A stretch of DNA of 64,000 bases from Galbibacter mesophilus (GTDB lineage: Bacteria; Bacteroidota; Bacteroidia; Flavobacteriales; Flavobacteriaceae), in the NCBI RefSeq assembly GCF_023721415.1, contig NZ_JAMQVC010000001.1, forward strand, positions 186,001 through 250,000, in the 5' to 3' direction. Every line of letters starts with the position of its first letter. Position 1 is the first letter of the stretch. Shown here piece after piece: positions 1 to 8,099 of this stretch. The position numbers and the translations under genes were made by a program. A model generated the notes under the pieces. That model ran no database searches. It was not told the origin of the DNA and saw only the letters and a list, made by a program, of their open reading frames with translations.

Positions 1-894
1 AATCTCATCATAAATCTCTAGCATTTCGGGATTTACAATTCCCATCGTCATACCATGTTGGATTCCGTGGTAAAGAAAGGCTGCATTCATCGCTTCACGA
101 ACTGTATTATTTCCTCGGAAGGAAAACGAAACGTTACTCACCCCTCCACTAATATGCGCATGCGGAAGATTTTCCCGGATCCATTTCGTGGCTCTGAAGA
201 AATCTACTGCATTCTGGCGATGTTCTTCCATCCCAGTTCCTACTGGGAATATATTCGGATCGAAAATTATATCCTGAGGGGGAAAATTTATTTTATCTAC
301 TAGAATGTCGTAAGATCTTTTACAGATTTCAATGCGCCGCTCATAACTGTCCGCTTGTCCAACCTCATCAAAAGCCATCACGATTACTGCGGCTCCATAT
401 CTTTTTATCAGCTTAGCATGATGCAAAAACTGCTCTTCCCCTTCTTTTAAACTTATTGAGTTTACGACACCTTTACCTTGTACTACTTGCAAACCAGCTT
501 CAATGATTTCCCATTTTGAGCTATCAATCATAATCGGTACGCGGGCAATATCGGGCTCCGCAGCGATAAGATTTAGGAATTTCACCATGGCGTATTTACC
601 ATCGAGCATTCCTTCATCCATATTTATATCGATAATCTGCGCTCCTCCCTCTACTTGAGCGCGAGCAACTTCCAGCGCTTCGTCATATTTTTCTTCTTTA
701 ATCAGGCGAAGAAACTTTCGGGAACCGGTAACATTAGTACGTTCCCCAACATTTACAAAATTGGTGTTTTCGTCTATTACCAAAGGTTCTAATCCGGAGA
801 GAACGAGCGGTTTTCGCTGTTCGTTGTTCGTTGTTATTTTGTGGGTATCCAATACTGGTTGTTTGTTTTTTGTGTCCATTTCATTGATCTCCAT
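1..894 (-). CDS. metH: Methionine synthase, second polypeptide (pterin-binding domain; partial)
   Basis: Partial: the reading frame is open from the start at 894 to the window edge, giving 298 codons. The translation contains the methyltetrahydrofolate-binding (pterin-binding) TIM barrel of cobalamin-dependent methionine synthase, with [15 protein letters not shown] near residue 48, [28 protein letters not shown], and [15 protein letters not shown] near residue 260. The homocysteine-binding domain is a separate gene just upstream (931-1938), so MetH is split, as is common in Bacteroidota. The rest of this chain (cobalamin and reactivation domains) should lie beyond the window. ATG at 894 and ATG at 879 are both possible starts. 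The two genes share the SAM-I riboswitch at 2074-2306. Confidence 0.93.
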   Translation of the reverse strand, partial: MEINEMDTKNKQPVLDTHKITTNNEQRKPLVLSGLEPLVIDENTNFVNVGERTNVTGSRKFLRLIKEEKYDEALEVARAQVEGGAQIIDINMDEGMLDGKYAMVKFLNLIAAEPDIARVPIMIDSSKWEIIEAGLQVVQGKGVVNSISLKEGEEQFLHHAKLIKRYGAAVIVMAFDEVGQADSYERRIEICKRSYDILVDKINFPPQDIIFDPNIFPVGTGMEEHRQNAVDFFRATKWIRENLPHAHISGGVSNVSFSFRGNNTVREAMNAAFLYHGIQHGMTMGIVNPEMLEIYDEI

Positions 895-898
895 CTAT

Positions 899-921
899 GC
901 TTCGACAAGCTCAGCATGACA
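899..921. repeat. Copy of dispersed palindromic arm (CTTCGACAAGCTCAG type)
   Basis: GCTTCGACAAGCTCAGCATGACA lies in the 36-bp gap between the two metH genes. The same arm occurs as a complete inverted pair at 49648-49704 and as a variant at 30437-30458, so it belongs to a dispersed intergenic repeat family. Only one arm is present here. Confidence 0.65.
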
Positions 922-930
922 ATTTCACAT

Positions 931-1938
931 TTAACTAAAGCTTTCTTCATAAATTTTTCTAGGGGTATACTCTTGCGCTATTTCCGCCAACATTTTTATA
1001 TGCTCTGGAGTTGTTCCACAGCATCCCCCTACAATATTTACAACATTTTGCTCCATATAATCCCGTATCATTTTTTGCATTTCTTCAGCAGTTTGGTCGT
1101 ATTCCCCAAAATGATTTGGCAAACCTGCATTTGGATAAGCTGAAATATAGAAAGGTGATTTCTGCGAAAGTCTTTTTACATAGGGCAGCAACTGGTCGGC
1201 TCCCAAAGCACAGTTAAATCCGACACTCAACAATGGAATATGCGAAATACTTATTAAAAAAGCTTCGGCTGTTTGACCGGATAACGTTCTTCCGGAAGCA
1301 TCGGTAATCGTGCCACTTACCATAACAGGAGTGTCGATATTTCGCTCTTCCTTTACTTCTTCAATAGCAAATAGAGCAGCTTTGGCATTTAACGTATCAA
1401 AAATGGTTTCCACCAGCAAAACATCCACGCCACCATCTATCAAACCTTCTACTTGTTGTTTGTAGGCTATGCGAAGTTCTTCAAATGTAATGGCTCGATA
1501 GCCGGGGTCGTTTACATCTGGCGACATACTTGCCGTTCTGTTTGTAGGCCCAATGGCGCCTGCAACAAAACGTGGTTTTTCAGAGTTTCTGGCAGTGAAC
1601 TCGTCTGCAACTTTTTTAGCTATTTTGGCAGACTCATAATTGAGTTCATAAACGATATCTTCCAAATGATAATCGGCCATGGCAATGGTTGTTCCTGAAA
1701 ACGTATTGGTTTCTACGATATCTGCACCTACTTCAAAATATTTAGCGTGTACTTCTGCGATTGCCTTTGGTTGGGTAAGAGACAGTAAATCGTTATTACC
1801 CTGTAATGGATGTTCAAAATCTTTAAAACGTTCGCCTCGAAAATCGGCTTCGGTAAATTTGTACTGCTGCAACATGGTGCCCATGGCGCCGTCTAGGACT
1901 AAAATGCGTTTTTCAAGTTCTTTTCTAATATCTTTCAT
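931..1938 (-). CDS. metH: Methionine synthase, homocysteine-binding subunit (split MetH)
   Basis: 335 residues, corresponding to the N-terminal homocysteine S-methyltransferase barrel of MetH. It begins with RILVLDGAMGTMLQQYKF, a family hallmark, and keeps the zinc ligands: Cys in GFNCALGAD (near residue 242) and the Cys pair in VGGCCGTTPEHI (near residue 307). It should bind and activate homocysteine for methyl transfer from the cobalamin carried on the partner chain encoded at 1-894. The start ATG at 1938 follows a long leader with a SAM-I riboswitch and a promoter at 2335-2365. Splitting MetH after this domain is a known Bacteroidota arrangement rather than a frameshift: there is a clean stop and a 36-bp gap. 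Confidence 0.95.
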   Translation of the reverse strand: MKDIRKELEKRILVLDGAMGTMLQQYKFTEADFRGERFKDFEHPLQGNNDLLSLTQPKAIAEVHAKYFEVGADIVETNTFSGTTIAMADYHLEDIVYELNYESAKIAKKVADEFTARNSEKPRFVAGAIGPTNRTASMSPDVNDPGYRAITFEELRIAYKQQVEGLIDGGVDVLLVETIFDTLNAKAALFAIEEVKEERNIDTPVMVSGTITDASGRTLSGQTAEAFLISISHIPLLSVGFNCALGADQLLPYVKRLSQKSPFYISAYPNAGLPNHFGEYDQTAEEMQKMIRDYMEQNVVNIVGGCCGTTPEHIKMLAEIAQEYTPRKIYEESFS

Positions 1939-2073
1939 TCGTACCGATTAATCGTATTTTTCGCTTTCTTTTTTCAGCAGAAAACATGGCATAGTTCAAC
2001 TATTTGAATACTTAAATATTCAATTTGTAAGGGCGTATCAAGAATTTGTGATATAAAAAAGGAAGTCTTTTTT

Positions 2074-2306
2074 GTTATCTGTCCTTAACCACTGAAGTTT
2101 TTGAGTCTTTTTAAATCTAAGAGTCTTAAAAAGACCCTGAAACGAATTCAGGGTAAAGGTAGAACGTAGCACCTTCTTGTAGCCCCGAAACTAGTATGTA
2201 CAAGAGTCTTAAAAAACTAAATTGAATCTTAAGACCCTGAAACAAGTTCAGGGTAAAGGGTTGCTAAGGCTTCTGCGGGTCTAATCCCTACACCTTTCTT
2301 GATAAC
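2074..2306 (-). ncRNA. SAM-I riboswitch with expanded P3 and P4 (metH leader)
   Basis: Read on the minus strand, the P1 arms GTTATC (2306-2301) and GATAAC (2079-2074) enclose the SAM-I core: AAGAAAGG, AGCCTTAGCAACC and GAAGGTGCTAC. The core aligns closely with the metY leader at 14215-14334, but this RNA is 233 nt instead of 120. The extra length sits in two places. One is a 52-nt insertion in P3 (2192-2243). The other is an enlarged P4 with arms at 2083-2090 and 2152-2159 around an inserted palindrome. Both insertions contain CCCTGAA-TTTCAGGG hairpins. The P1 3' strand could alternatively pair downstream (a hairpin of AAAAAAG with CTTTTTT). That may be the expression platform, but its effect is not clear. 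Confidence 0.88.
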
Positions 2307-2334
2307 GCTCAATAAGTAATGAACAATCGAACCG

Positions 2335-2365
2335 CAAATATAATTTACATTTTACTGTTAGACAA
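2335..2365 (-). promoter_or_regulatory. Promoter for metH riboswitch transcript
   Basis: On the minus strand, TTG (2365-2363) lies 20 nt from TATATTTG (2342-2335), a full match to the Bacteroidota consensus TTG-N17-23-TAnnTTTG. Transcription would start about 20 nt before the riboswitch P1 stem. Confidence 0.65.
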
Positions 2366-2428
2366 ATGGAAATTGTTATAAATGAATATAATTTTGGCTA
2401 TAAAATGAGGTATTATACACCTTGGAAT

Positions 2429-2989
2429 TTAAAACGTATATCCTATTCTTAAATGAAGGTCTCCCGCCAGCTCTTGTTTATCTTCTGGATGTGCCAATTC
2501 ATCTGAAAAGTAGAAACGGTATCCAAGGCCAAAACCAACCTCATAATTAAAATGCTTACCAATATTTCTTCGGATTCCCCATTTAGGAATGAAAGAAACA
2601 TTATCGAGCACACTCACATTGTCCAAATTAGAAATCGTAAACCAGTCTGGTAAATAGGTGACATCTAAAGCAAGAAAAGTAGCCGCGTTATGAAAAGTGG
2701 ATTTTCCCTTTTCATTCCTTTTTTTAATATTGTAGTAATACCGAGGCTCGACCGTAATACTTGGTGTTAATATGAAACCATCTTCTATAAAAGTGCCGCT
2801 AAAAAAGCCAGCATTTAAGCCTATTTCAGAGCGTAAAGCCAATTTAGACGCCAACCTTGCTTCATTAAATCCCCAAAGCCCAAGAAATCCTGTTTGGATT
2901 CCAAAAATAGACTTTTCCACATCACTATTTTGAGAATGTACTTTCTGAAAACTAAAAACTATCACAATAATTATAAGAATTTTCTTCAT
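2429..2989 (-). CDS. Putative outer-membrane beta-barrel protein
   Basis: 186 residues. A signal peptide is evident (MKKILIIIVIVFSFQKVHSQ, cleavage after Ser-Gln). The mature chain has alternating hydrophobic/polar strands rich in aromatic residues and ends in LHLRIGYTF, with the terminal Phe typical of outer-membrane barrels. Strand-like phrases such as FNYEVGFGLGYRFYF suggest a small 8-strand barrel. It is monocistronic between the sulfite operon terminator and the metH promoter. I cannot assign a substrate or family name. Confidence 0.75.
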   Translation of the reverse strand: MKKILIIIVIVFSFQKVHSQNSDVEKSIFGIQTGFLGLWGFNEARLASKLALRSEIGLNAGFFSGTFIEDGFILTPSITVEPRYYYNIKKRNEKGKSTFHNAATFLALDVTYLPDWFTISNLDNVSVLDNVSFIPKWGIRRNIGKHFNYEVGFGLGYRFYFSDELAHPEDKQELAGDLHLRIGYTF

Positions 2990-3036
2990 CTGTAAAAATG
3001 TATAATAGTTGCAAATAAAGAAAATATACTCACACT

Positions 3037-3070
3037 AAAAAAGCGAATACTTCTTAAAGTATCCGCTTTT
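3037..3070 (-). terminator. Intrinsic terminator of the sulfite reductase operon
   Basis: Near-perfect hairpin AAAAGCGGATACTT / AAGTATTCGCTTTTTT on the minus strand, 24 bp past the stop codon of the ferredoxin-NADP reductase gene and followed by a T run. Confidence 0.8.
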
Positions 3071-3093
3071 AATAAGTTATAATTAAAAAGCCG

Positions 3094-4149
3094 TTAAACA
3101 ATACTCTTCACCACTTCTTTCTTGGCTTCTTTTTTAGTTCCATCGAAACCTTGCACGCCGCCAACAGTAGTGTATTTCATAACGTACTTTTTATCCGGGA
3201 ATATTCGTTGATAAGCGCTCTGGCACATAACCGCAGCTTCATGGAAACCAGAAAGTATTAATTTTAATTTCCCAGGATATGTATTAACATCTCCAATGGC
3301 ATAAACTCCAGGAATATTGGTAGAATAATCGTATGCATTATTCACTTTAATAGCATTCTTTTCAATTTCCAATCCCCAATTGGCAATAGGTCCAAGCTTA
3401 GGTGAAAGTCCGAACAACGGAATAAAGCTGTCAACTTCTATATGCGATTCACCATCTTTTAGATGTTTTACCGTTACCGCTTCTAATTTATCATCCCCGT
3501 GCAATTGGGTTACTTCTGCCTCGGTAATTAACTCTACTTTTCCTTTTTTGGAAAGTTCAGCTACTTTTTCAACGGAGTCCAACGCACCTCTAAACTCATT
3601 TCTTCTGTGTACCAAATACACTTCTGAAGCAACATCTGCTAAGAAAATAGACCAATCTAAAGCTGAGTCTCCTCCTCCAGCAATTAAAACTTTTTTATCT
3701 CGATAAACTTCTGGGTCTTTAATCATGTAAGCAACCCCGTTATCTTCGTATTTCGTAATATTCTCGATTTGAGGTTTTCTAGGCTCAAAACTTCCCAAAC
3801 CACCTGCAATAACCACTACGGGGGCATGATGTTTAGTACCTTTGTTTGTAGTTACAATAAAAGTTTCATCCTCCAGTTTTTCAATAGTTTCTGCTCTTTC
3901 ACCCAACGTATAAGTTGGTTCAAAAGATTTTATTTGCTCCAAAAGATTTTTTACTAAATCTCCTGCTAATATCTCTGGAAAAGCTGGAATATCGTAAATG
4001 GGTTTCTTCGGATAAATTTCTGAACACTGCCCACCCGGTTGCGGCAAGGCATCTATCAAATGACATTTTAACTTCAATAATCCTGCTTCAAACACCGTGA
4101 ATAATCCAGTTGGACCCGCTCCAATTATTAATATATCTGTTTTAATCAT
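3094..4149 (-). CDS. Ferredoxin/flavodoxin--NADP(+) reductase, thioredoxin-reductase-like type
   Basis: 351 residues, the usual size of the type-2 FNR (YumC-like) family. An FAD dinucleotide-binding motif opens the protein (IIGAGPTGLFT, residues 7-17). A second Rossmann motif for NADPH is at about residue 155 (IAGGGDSALDWS). There is a C-terminal FAD motif, YAIGDVNTYPGKLKL. No redox CxxC is visible between the two nucleotide domains, which argues against thioredoxin reductase. It is the last gene of the operon with sulfite reductase and siroheme synthesis. The likely job is to reduce the ferredoxin that feeds sulfite reductase, or to reduce it from NADPH; that assignment is inferred from context. 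Confidence 0.85.
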   Translation of the reverse strand: MIKTDILIIGAGPTGLFTVFEAGLLKLKCHLIDALPQPGGQCSEIYPKKPIYDIPAFPEILAGDLVKNLLEQIKSFEPTYTLGERAETIEKLEDETFIVTTNKGTKHHAPVVVIAGGLGSFEPRKPQIENITKYEDNGVAYMIKDPEVYRDKKVLIAGGGDSALDWSIFLADVASEVYLVHRRNEFRGALDSVEKVAELSKKGKVELITEAEVTQLHGDDKLEAVTVKHLKDGESHIEVDSFIPLFGLSPKLGPIANWGLEIEKNAIKVNNAYDYSTNIPGVYAIGDVNTYPGKLKLILSGFHEAAVMCQSAYQRIFPDKKYVMKYTTVGGVQGFDGTKKEAKKEVVKSIV

Positions 4150-4201
4150 GATTTCCCTTTTTTCCCGTTCAACGGAACTTTTTATATTTAAATTCTACTT
4201 T

Positions 4202-4786
4202 TTATTTTTCAACCAAACTCTTGGTAAACTCATTCAGTTTTTCAACTTTTTCTTCAAAATTACCTTTGATGGTTTTTCGATACTCGTTCAAATTTTTCAC
4301 CAAATCATCAATATTTTCAGGAATAACTTCTTCAAAAAATTGACGAAGTCTTTTCGCTGTTGTGGGTGATTTCCCGTTGGTAGAAATCGCTATTTTTACG
4401 TTTCCTTTTGTAACGATTCCACCCATGTAAAAATCGCAATATGGAGGATTATCGGCTACGTTTACCAAAATGGTTCTCTCTTTACAGTCTTTATACACTT
4501 GTACATTCACCTCTTCCTTATCCGTCGTGGCAATTACAATATGCTTTCCCTCCAAGTATTTTTCGGCATAGATGTCATTTATCATTTCTACACCATGTGC
4601 TTCTGCCTTTTCAATGGTTTCTTCCCTAAAATAAGGCGCTACCATTTGTACTTGGGCATTCGGACTCGACTTCAGTAAAAAAGTAAGTTTTTCCAGAGCG
4701 ACATTTCCCCCACCTACAATAAGGGTTTGTAAATTATTTACCTTTAAAAATACAGGGTATAACTCGTTTCTTTCTTCCCCTTCCAT
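4202..4786 (-). CDS. Precorrin-2 dehydrogenase / sirohydrochlorin ferrochelatase-like protein
   Basis: 194 residues, similar to the N-terminal half of CysG and to Met8p/SirC. The NAD-binding motif LIVGGGNVALEKL lies near residue 18, and ISTNGKSPTTAKRLRQFF is the typical substrate-site region. The expected reaction is NAD-dependent oxidation of precorrin-2 to sirohydrochlorin, possibly with iron insertion, giving siroheme. It lies 10 bp after cobA and before the FNR gene, so all siroheme steps after uroporphyrinogen III are in one operon with the enzyme that uses siroheme. Whether it also chelates iron cannot be read from the sequence alone. Confidence 0.87.
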   Translation of the reverse strand: MEGEERNELYPVFLKVNNLQTLIVGGGNVALEKLTFLLKSSPNAQVQMVAPYFREETIEKAEAHGVEMINDIYAEKYLEGKHIVIATTDKEEVNVQVYKDCKERTILVNVADNPPYCDFYMGGIVTKGNVKIAISTNGKSPTTAKRLRQFFEEVIPENIDDLVKNLNEYRKTIKGNFEEKVEKLNEFTKSLVEK

Positions 4787-4796
4787 CTCTTCAATT

Positions 4797-5558
4797 TTAA
4801 AAGATTGCTACTTCCTTCGTTATTTCCGCTATTTTTTCGCGATGCTTTACTACTTCTCCGATTAAAATTATAGCCGGATTGGAAAGCTGTTTGTCAGCCA
4901 CTACCTGCTCGATAGTTTCGATGGTTCCAATACCTACTTTTTCTTCTGGAGTAGTGCCACTTTGAATAATGGCCACCGGAACATCGTGCTTATTTTCATT
5001 TTTGAACAAGGCCGTGATTTCTCCCAGTTTGCTCATGCCCATTAAAATTACCACGGTGGCAGACGACTTCGACGCCAGCACCACATCATTTGATAGTTTA
5101 TGGTTCTTGGTGGTGCCCGTAATTACCCAAAAACTTTCTGAACTTCCCCGCTTTGTAATCGGGATATTTTGATACGCCGGAACCGCTAATGCGGATGAAA
5201 TTCCGGGAACAAATTCACTTTCTACACCATGGGAAATTGCATACTCCATTTCTTCGGCGCCCCTACCAAAAACAAATGGGTCACCCCCTTTTAAACGAAC
5301 CACATGTCCATGCGCTCGTGCGCTGCTAACAATAAGTTCATTAATTTGTTCTTGTTGAAAGGCATAGCATCCTTTTCTTTTTCCCACAAAAATATGTGAA
5401 GCATTTGGTGCATGCTCCAACAATTGTGGGTTTACCAAAGCGTCGTATAAAACAATGTTGGCATTTTGTAAAGCTTTCATCCCCTTAATAGTGAGCAAGT
5501 CCGGATCTCCCGGACCTGCCCCTATCAAAGTCAGTTTTGGTTGGTTATTTGTCTGCAT
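4797..5558 (-). CDS. cobA: Uroporphyrinogen-III C-methyltransferase
   Basis: 253 residues, matching the SUMT family. The glycine-rich N-terminus LIGAGPGDPDLLTIKG (about residues 11-26) and the SAM-binding GGDPFVFGRGAEE (about residue 90) are both present, as is the VPGISSALAVPAYQNIPI segment. It methylates uroporphyrinogen III twice with SAM to give precorrin-2, the first step toward siroheme. Its start overlaps the end of the sulfite reductase gene by 14 bp, which implies translational coupling. It therefore also uses SAM made by metK in the same region. Confidence 0.95.
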   Translation of the reverse strand: MQTNNQPKLTLIGAGPGDPDLLTIKGMKALQNANIVLYDALVNPQLLEHAPNASHIFVGKRKGCYAFQQEQINELIVSSARAHGHVVRLKGGDPFVFGRGAEEMEYAISHGVESEFVPGISSALAVPAYQNIPITKRGSSESFWVITGTTKNHKLSNDVVLASKSSATVVILMGMSKLGEITALFKNENKHDVPVAIIQSGTTPEEKVGIGTIETIEQVVADKQLSNPAIILIGEVVKHREKIAEITKEVAIF

Positions 5559-7650
5559 TAGCTAATTCTAATCTTCTGAAGGCATCTGCTTTCTTGTAAA
5601 ATGCCTGCGCATCCTCAAGAAATAATTTGGCGAACTCTTCAGATGGTTTATTAATTTTGATTTGATAAACGAGATCGTGGAAAGATAAGTTTAGTGAAAC
5701 CTTCCCGGTTGAGACAAACACTTCGTCAAACTGATTTATGATACCCGCTTGGGTATTGGTTTTTTTGTTTTCTGCGGTTAACAATGCTTTGGCGGTATTT
5801 ATCAACGATGTGTACGATTGATAAATACTATCTGCCCATTTTCCTTCATTGAAAGAAAGTTGGGCTTTTTCAATTTTCTCTTCACTTTCGAAAAGAAGTG
5901 TTGCTACCAAATCGATAACTACACCGGCACATTCCCCGACACCTACTTCCTGAACATACGCTTTATCATGGCCCCAATCTACAAAATCATCTTCAGTTAG
6001 ATTGTCTGTATCTGACAAAGGTTTAAGATAATCATAAAAATATTTCTGCTCTTTTCTATCGTAATAAGCCAAGAAATTTTCTCCTTCTTCCTTATTCTGC
6101 TGAAAATCATCTAGGATAGAACGCAGTGCCTGCGGCCCTCTCTTAGATGGAATTTTTATTACTTTATCGGCAAATCTTCCTGCTCCATCTCCTAAAACGC
6201 CGCCTCCCAACAATATTTGAAGTGCTGGAGCGACCAATTTATTTTTGGTACGAATGGACATTCCTTGAAACCCAATGTGTGCCATATTGTGCTGCCCACA
6301 AGCATTCATACAGCCACTGATTTTTATAGCCACCTCGTGATTGTTAATGTATTGCGGATATTCTTTTTGCAACATGTCTTCCAATACATCGGCAATTCCT
6401 GTGCTGCTTGCAATTCCCAAATTACACGTATCTGTCCCTGGGCAAGCTGTAATATCTGCAGTGGAATTGTAACCTAAGTCTACAAAACCGAGTTCTTTCA
6501 ACTCCAAGTAAAACAAAGGCAATAAATCGGCTTTTACGTGACGGATTAAAATATCCTGACGTAATGTTAAGCGTAATTCATCAGCAGCATATTTCTGAAT
6601 TAAATGCGCCAGCTTTCTTGCTTTATCTGTATAAAAATCGCCTAGTTTAACTTTTATTCCAATGGAAAATAAACCATCTTGTTTTTGTGGATACACGTTA
6701 GCATCTCTCCACTTCTCGTATCCATCTACATCTTTTAAATCCACTTTAGGAACAGCTATTGCATCAACCACAGAGCGGTCTAAATCAAAGCCATCCTCAC
6801 TAATTGGATAAGAATGGTTTGATAGCGCCAATTTCTCCTCTTCAATCAGTTGCAGAAAAGCTTCTAGTCCAATATCTTTTATTAAGAACTTCATCCTTGC
6901 TTTTAAACGCTTTGCACGTTCCCCGTGGCGATCAAAAATTCGCAATACACTTTCAATTACTGGAATTATTTGATTCGCTGGCAAGAATTCATACATTACG
7001 TCTGCATGTCTGGGCTGAGAACCCAATCCGCCACCAAGCATTACTTTAAATCCTTTCTCACCATTTTTTATCTTCGGAATAAATCCAAGATCATGAATAT
7101 AAGAAAGTGCTGTATCACTATCTGAAGAAGAAAAGGACATTTTAAATTTACGTCCCATTTCCTGACAAATAGGGTTTCTTAAAAAGAACTGAAACGTAGC
7201 GTGCGCATAGGGTGTAACATCAAAAGGTTCGTTTGGATCGATACCCGCTTCCGGACTAGCAGTTACGTTTCTAACGGTGTTTCCGCAAGCCTCTCGAATG
7301 GTAACATCACTTTTTTCAAGTTCCGCCCACAATTCTGGCGTTCTGTCCAAACTCACGTAGTGAATCTGTATGTCTTGACGCGTAGTGATATGCAACCTAC
7401 CTCTTGAATATTCATCAGAAACATCGCAAATACGCAACAACTGATCTCCCGTTACCTTTCCGTAAGGTAATTTTATACGAACCATCTGCACGCCTTCTTG
7501 CCTTTGGCCATAAACTCCACGGGCCAAACGCAAGCTTCTAAAGCGTTCTTCATCTACTTTCCCTTCTCTAAAAAGACGAATTTTCTTTTCTAACTCAATG
7601 ATGTCTTTTTCTACAACGGGATTTTCAATCTCTGTTCTAAAACTTTGCAT
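5545..7650 (-). CDS. Sulfite (or nitrite) reductase, siroheme/4Fe-4S, with C-terminal extension
   Basis: 701 residues. Two ferrite-reductase half repeats are present: PYGKVTGDQLLRICDVSDEY near the start and a second after residue 310. The siroheme-[4Fe-4S] ligands are intact: CPGTDTC near residue 405 and CMNAC near residue 446. Typical ferredoxin-type enzymes are about 550-580 residues. Here about 140-150 helical residues follow the catalytic part (from about residue 550). Flavobacterial homologues with such a tail are often annotated as carrying a HEPN domain, but I could not verify that. Neighbours (DUF2061, siroheme genes, methionine genes) favour sulfite over nitrite as substrate. It is the second gene of the operon starting at 7927. 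Confidence 0.88.
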   Translation of the reverse strand: MQSFRTEIENPVVEKDIIELEKKIRLFREGKVDEERFRSLRLARGVYGQRQEGVQMVRIKLPYGKVTGDQLLRICDVSDEYSRGRLHITTRQDIQIHYVSLDRTPELWAELEKSDVTIREACGNTVRNVTASPEAGIDPNEPFDVTPYAHATFQFFLRNPICQEMGRKFKMSFSSSDSDTALSYIHDLGFIPKIKNGEKGFKVMLGGGLGSQPRHADVMYEFLPANQIIPVIESVLRIFDRHGERAKRLKARMKFLIKDIGLEAFLQLIEEEKLALSNHSYPISEDGFDLDRSVVDAIAVPKVDLKDVDGYEKWRDANVYPQKQDGLFSIGIKVKLGDFYTDKARKLAHLIQKYAADELRLTLRQDILIRHVKADLLPLFYLELKELGFVDLGYNSTADITACPGTDTCNLGIASSTGIADVLEDMLQKEYPQYINNHEVAIKISGCMNACGQHNMAHIGFQGMSIRTKNKLVAPALQILLGGGVLGDGAGRFADKVIKIPSKRGPQALRSILDDFQQNKEEGENFLAYYDRKEQKYFYDYLKPLSDTDNLTEDDFVDWGHDKAYVQEVGVGECAGVVIDLVATLLFESEEKIEKAQLSFNEGKWADSIYQSYTSLINTAKALLTAENKKTNTQAGIINQFDEVFVSTGKVSLNLSFHDLVYQIKINKPSEEFAKLFLEDAQAFYKKADAFRRLELANADK

Positions 7651-7666
7651 TTTCTTTGTTTTCTAA

Positions 7667-7927
7667 TTATTTACCCCACTTAATTCGCTCCCAAATTCGC
7701 TCATGAAAAAAGTAAAGGGTCATTTTGGTTATTAATTCCACCAAACCGATGGATAGTGCTAATTCTATTGTTCCAGTAATAATCCATGAAATTAAAATGG
7801 TATCCATGGTTCCTACAATTCGCCAACTAACCGATTTTGCTATGCTCCTTGAAATCTTATCTCCTGCGGCACTTTTCTCAGCACCTGTCTTGCTACGACT
7901 CCCCTGTAATACCTTATCTAAAATCAT
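7667..7927 (-). CDS. DUF2061 small membrane protein
   Basis: 86 residues. The core SIAKSVSWRIVGTMDTILIS followed by a second hydrophobic stretch and YFFHERIWERIKWG is the DUF2061 signature, with two predicted membrane segments (about residues 33-52 and 53-72). The function is unknown. In Bacteroidota this family commonly heads assimilatory sulfate or sulfite reduction operons, as here, where it lies 16 bp before the reductase. A helper role in sulfur assimilation is an inference from that linkage only. Confidence 0.87.
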   Translation of the reverse strand: MILDKVLQGSRSKTGAEKSAAGDKISRSIAKSVSWRIVGTMDTILISWIITGTIELALSIGLVELITKMTLYFFHERIWERIKWGK

Positions 7928-7979
7928 CTTCTTTACCTTTATTACTCTACTTAATCGATAGGTTAATAGAATTTAATAG

Positions 7980-8010
7980 CGAAAGTAATATATAATTCTA
8001 GAAATCCCAA
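7980..8010 (-). promoter_or_regulatory. Candidate promoter of the sulfite reductase operon
   Basis: On the minus strand, TTG (8010-8008) is followed 20 nt later by TACTTTCG (7987-7980), seven of eight matches to TAnnTTTG. It lies 53 bp before the DUF2061 start and downstream of the metZ terminator. Confidence 0.5.
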
Positions 8011-8048
8011 CGTTTTTGTTGATTTTTAACTAAAGAATTCAAGAAAAG

Positions 8049-8078
8049 GAAAAATCCTCACTCAAAATGAGGATTTTA
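8049..8078 (-). terminator. Intrinsic terminator of the metY-metX/thrA-metZ operon
   Basis: The inverted repeat AAAATCCTCA / TGAGGATTTT with a 7-nt loop, followed by T-rich sequence on the minus strand, begins 22 bp after the metZ stop. It separates the methionine operon from the sulfite reductase operon. Confidence 0.8.
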
Positions 8079-8099
8079 TTTGACTCTCAACGGATTGTG

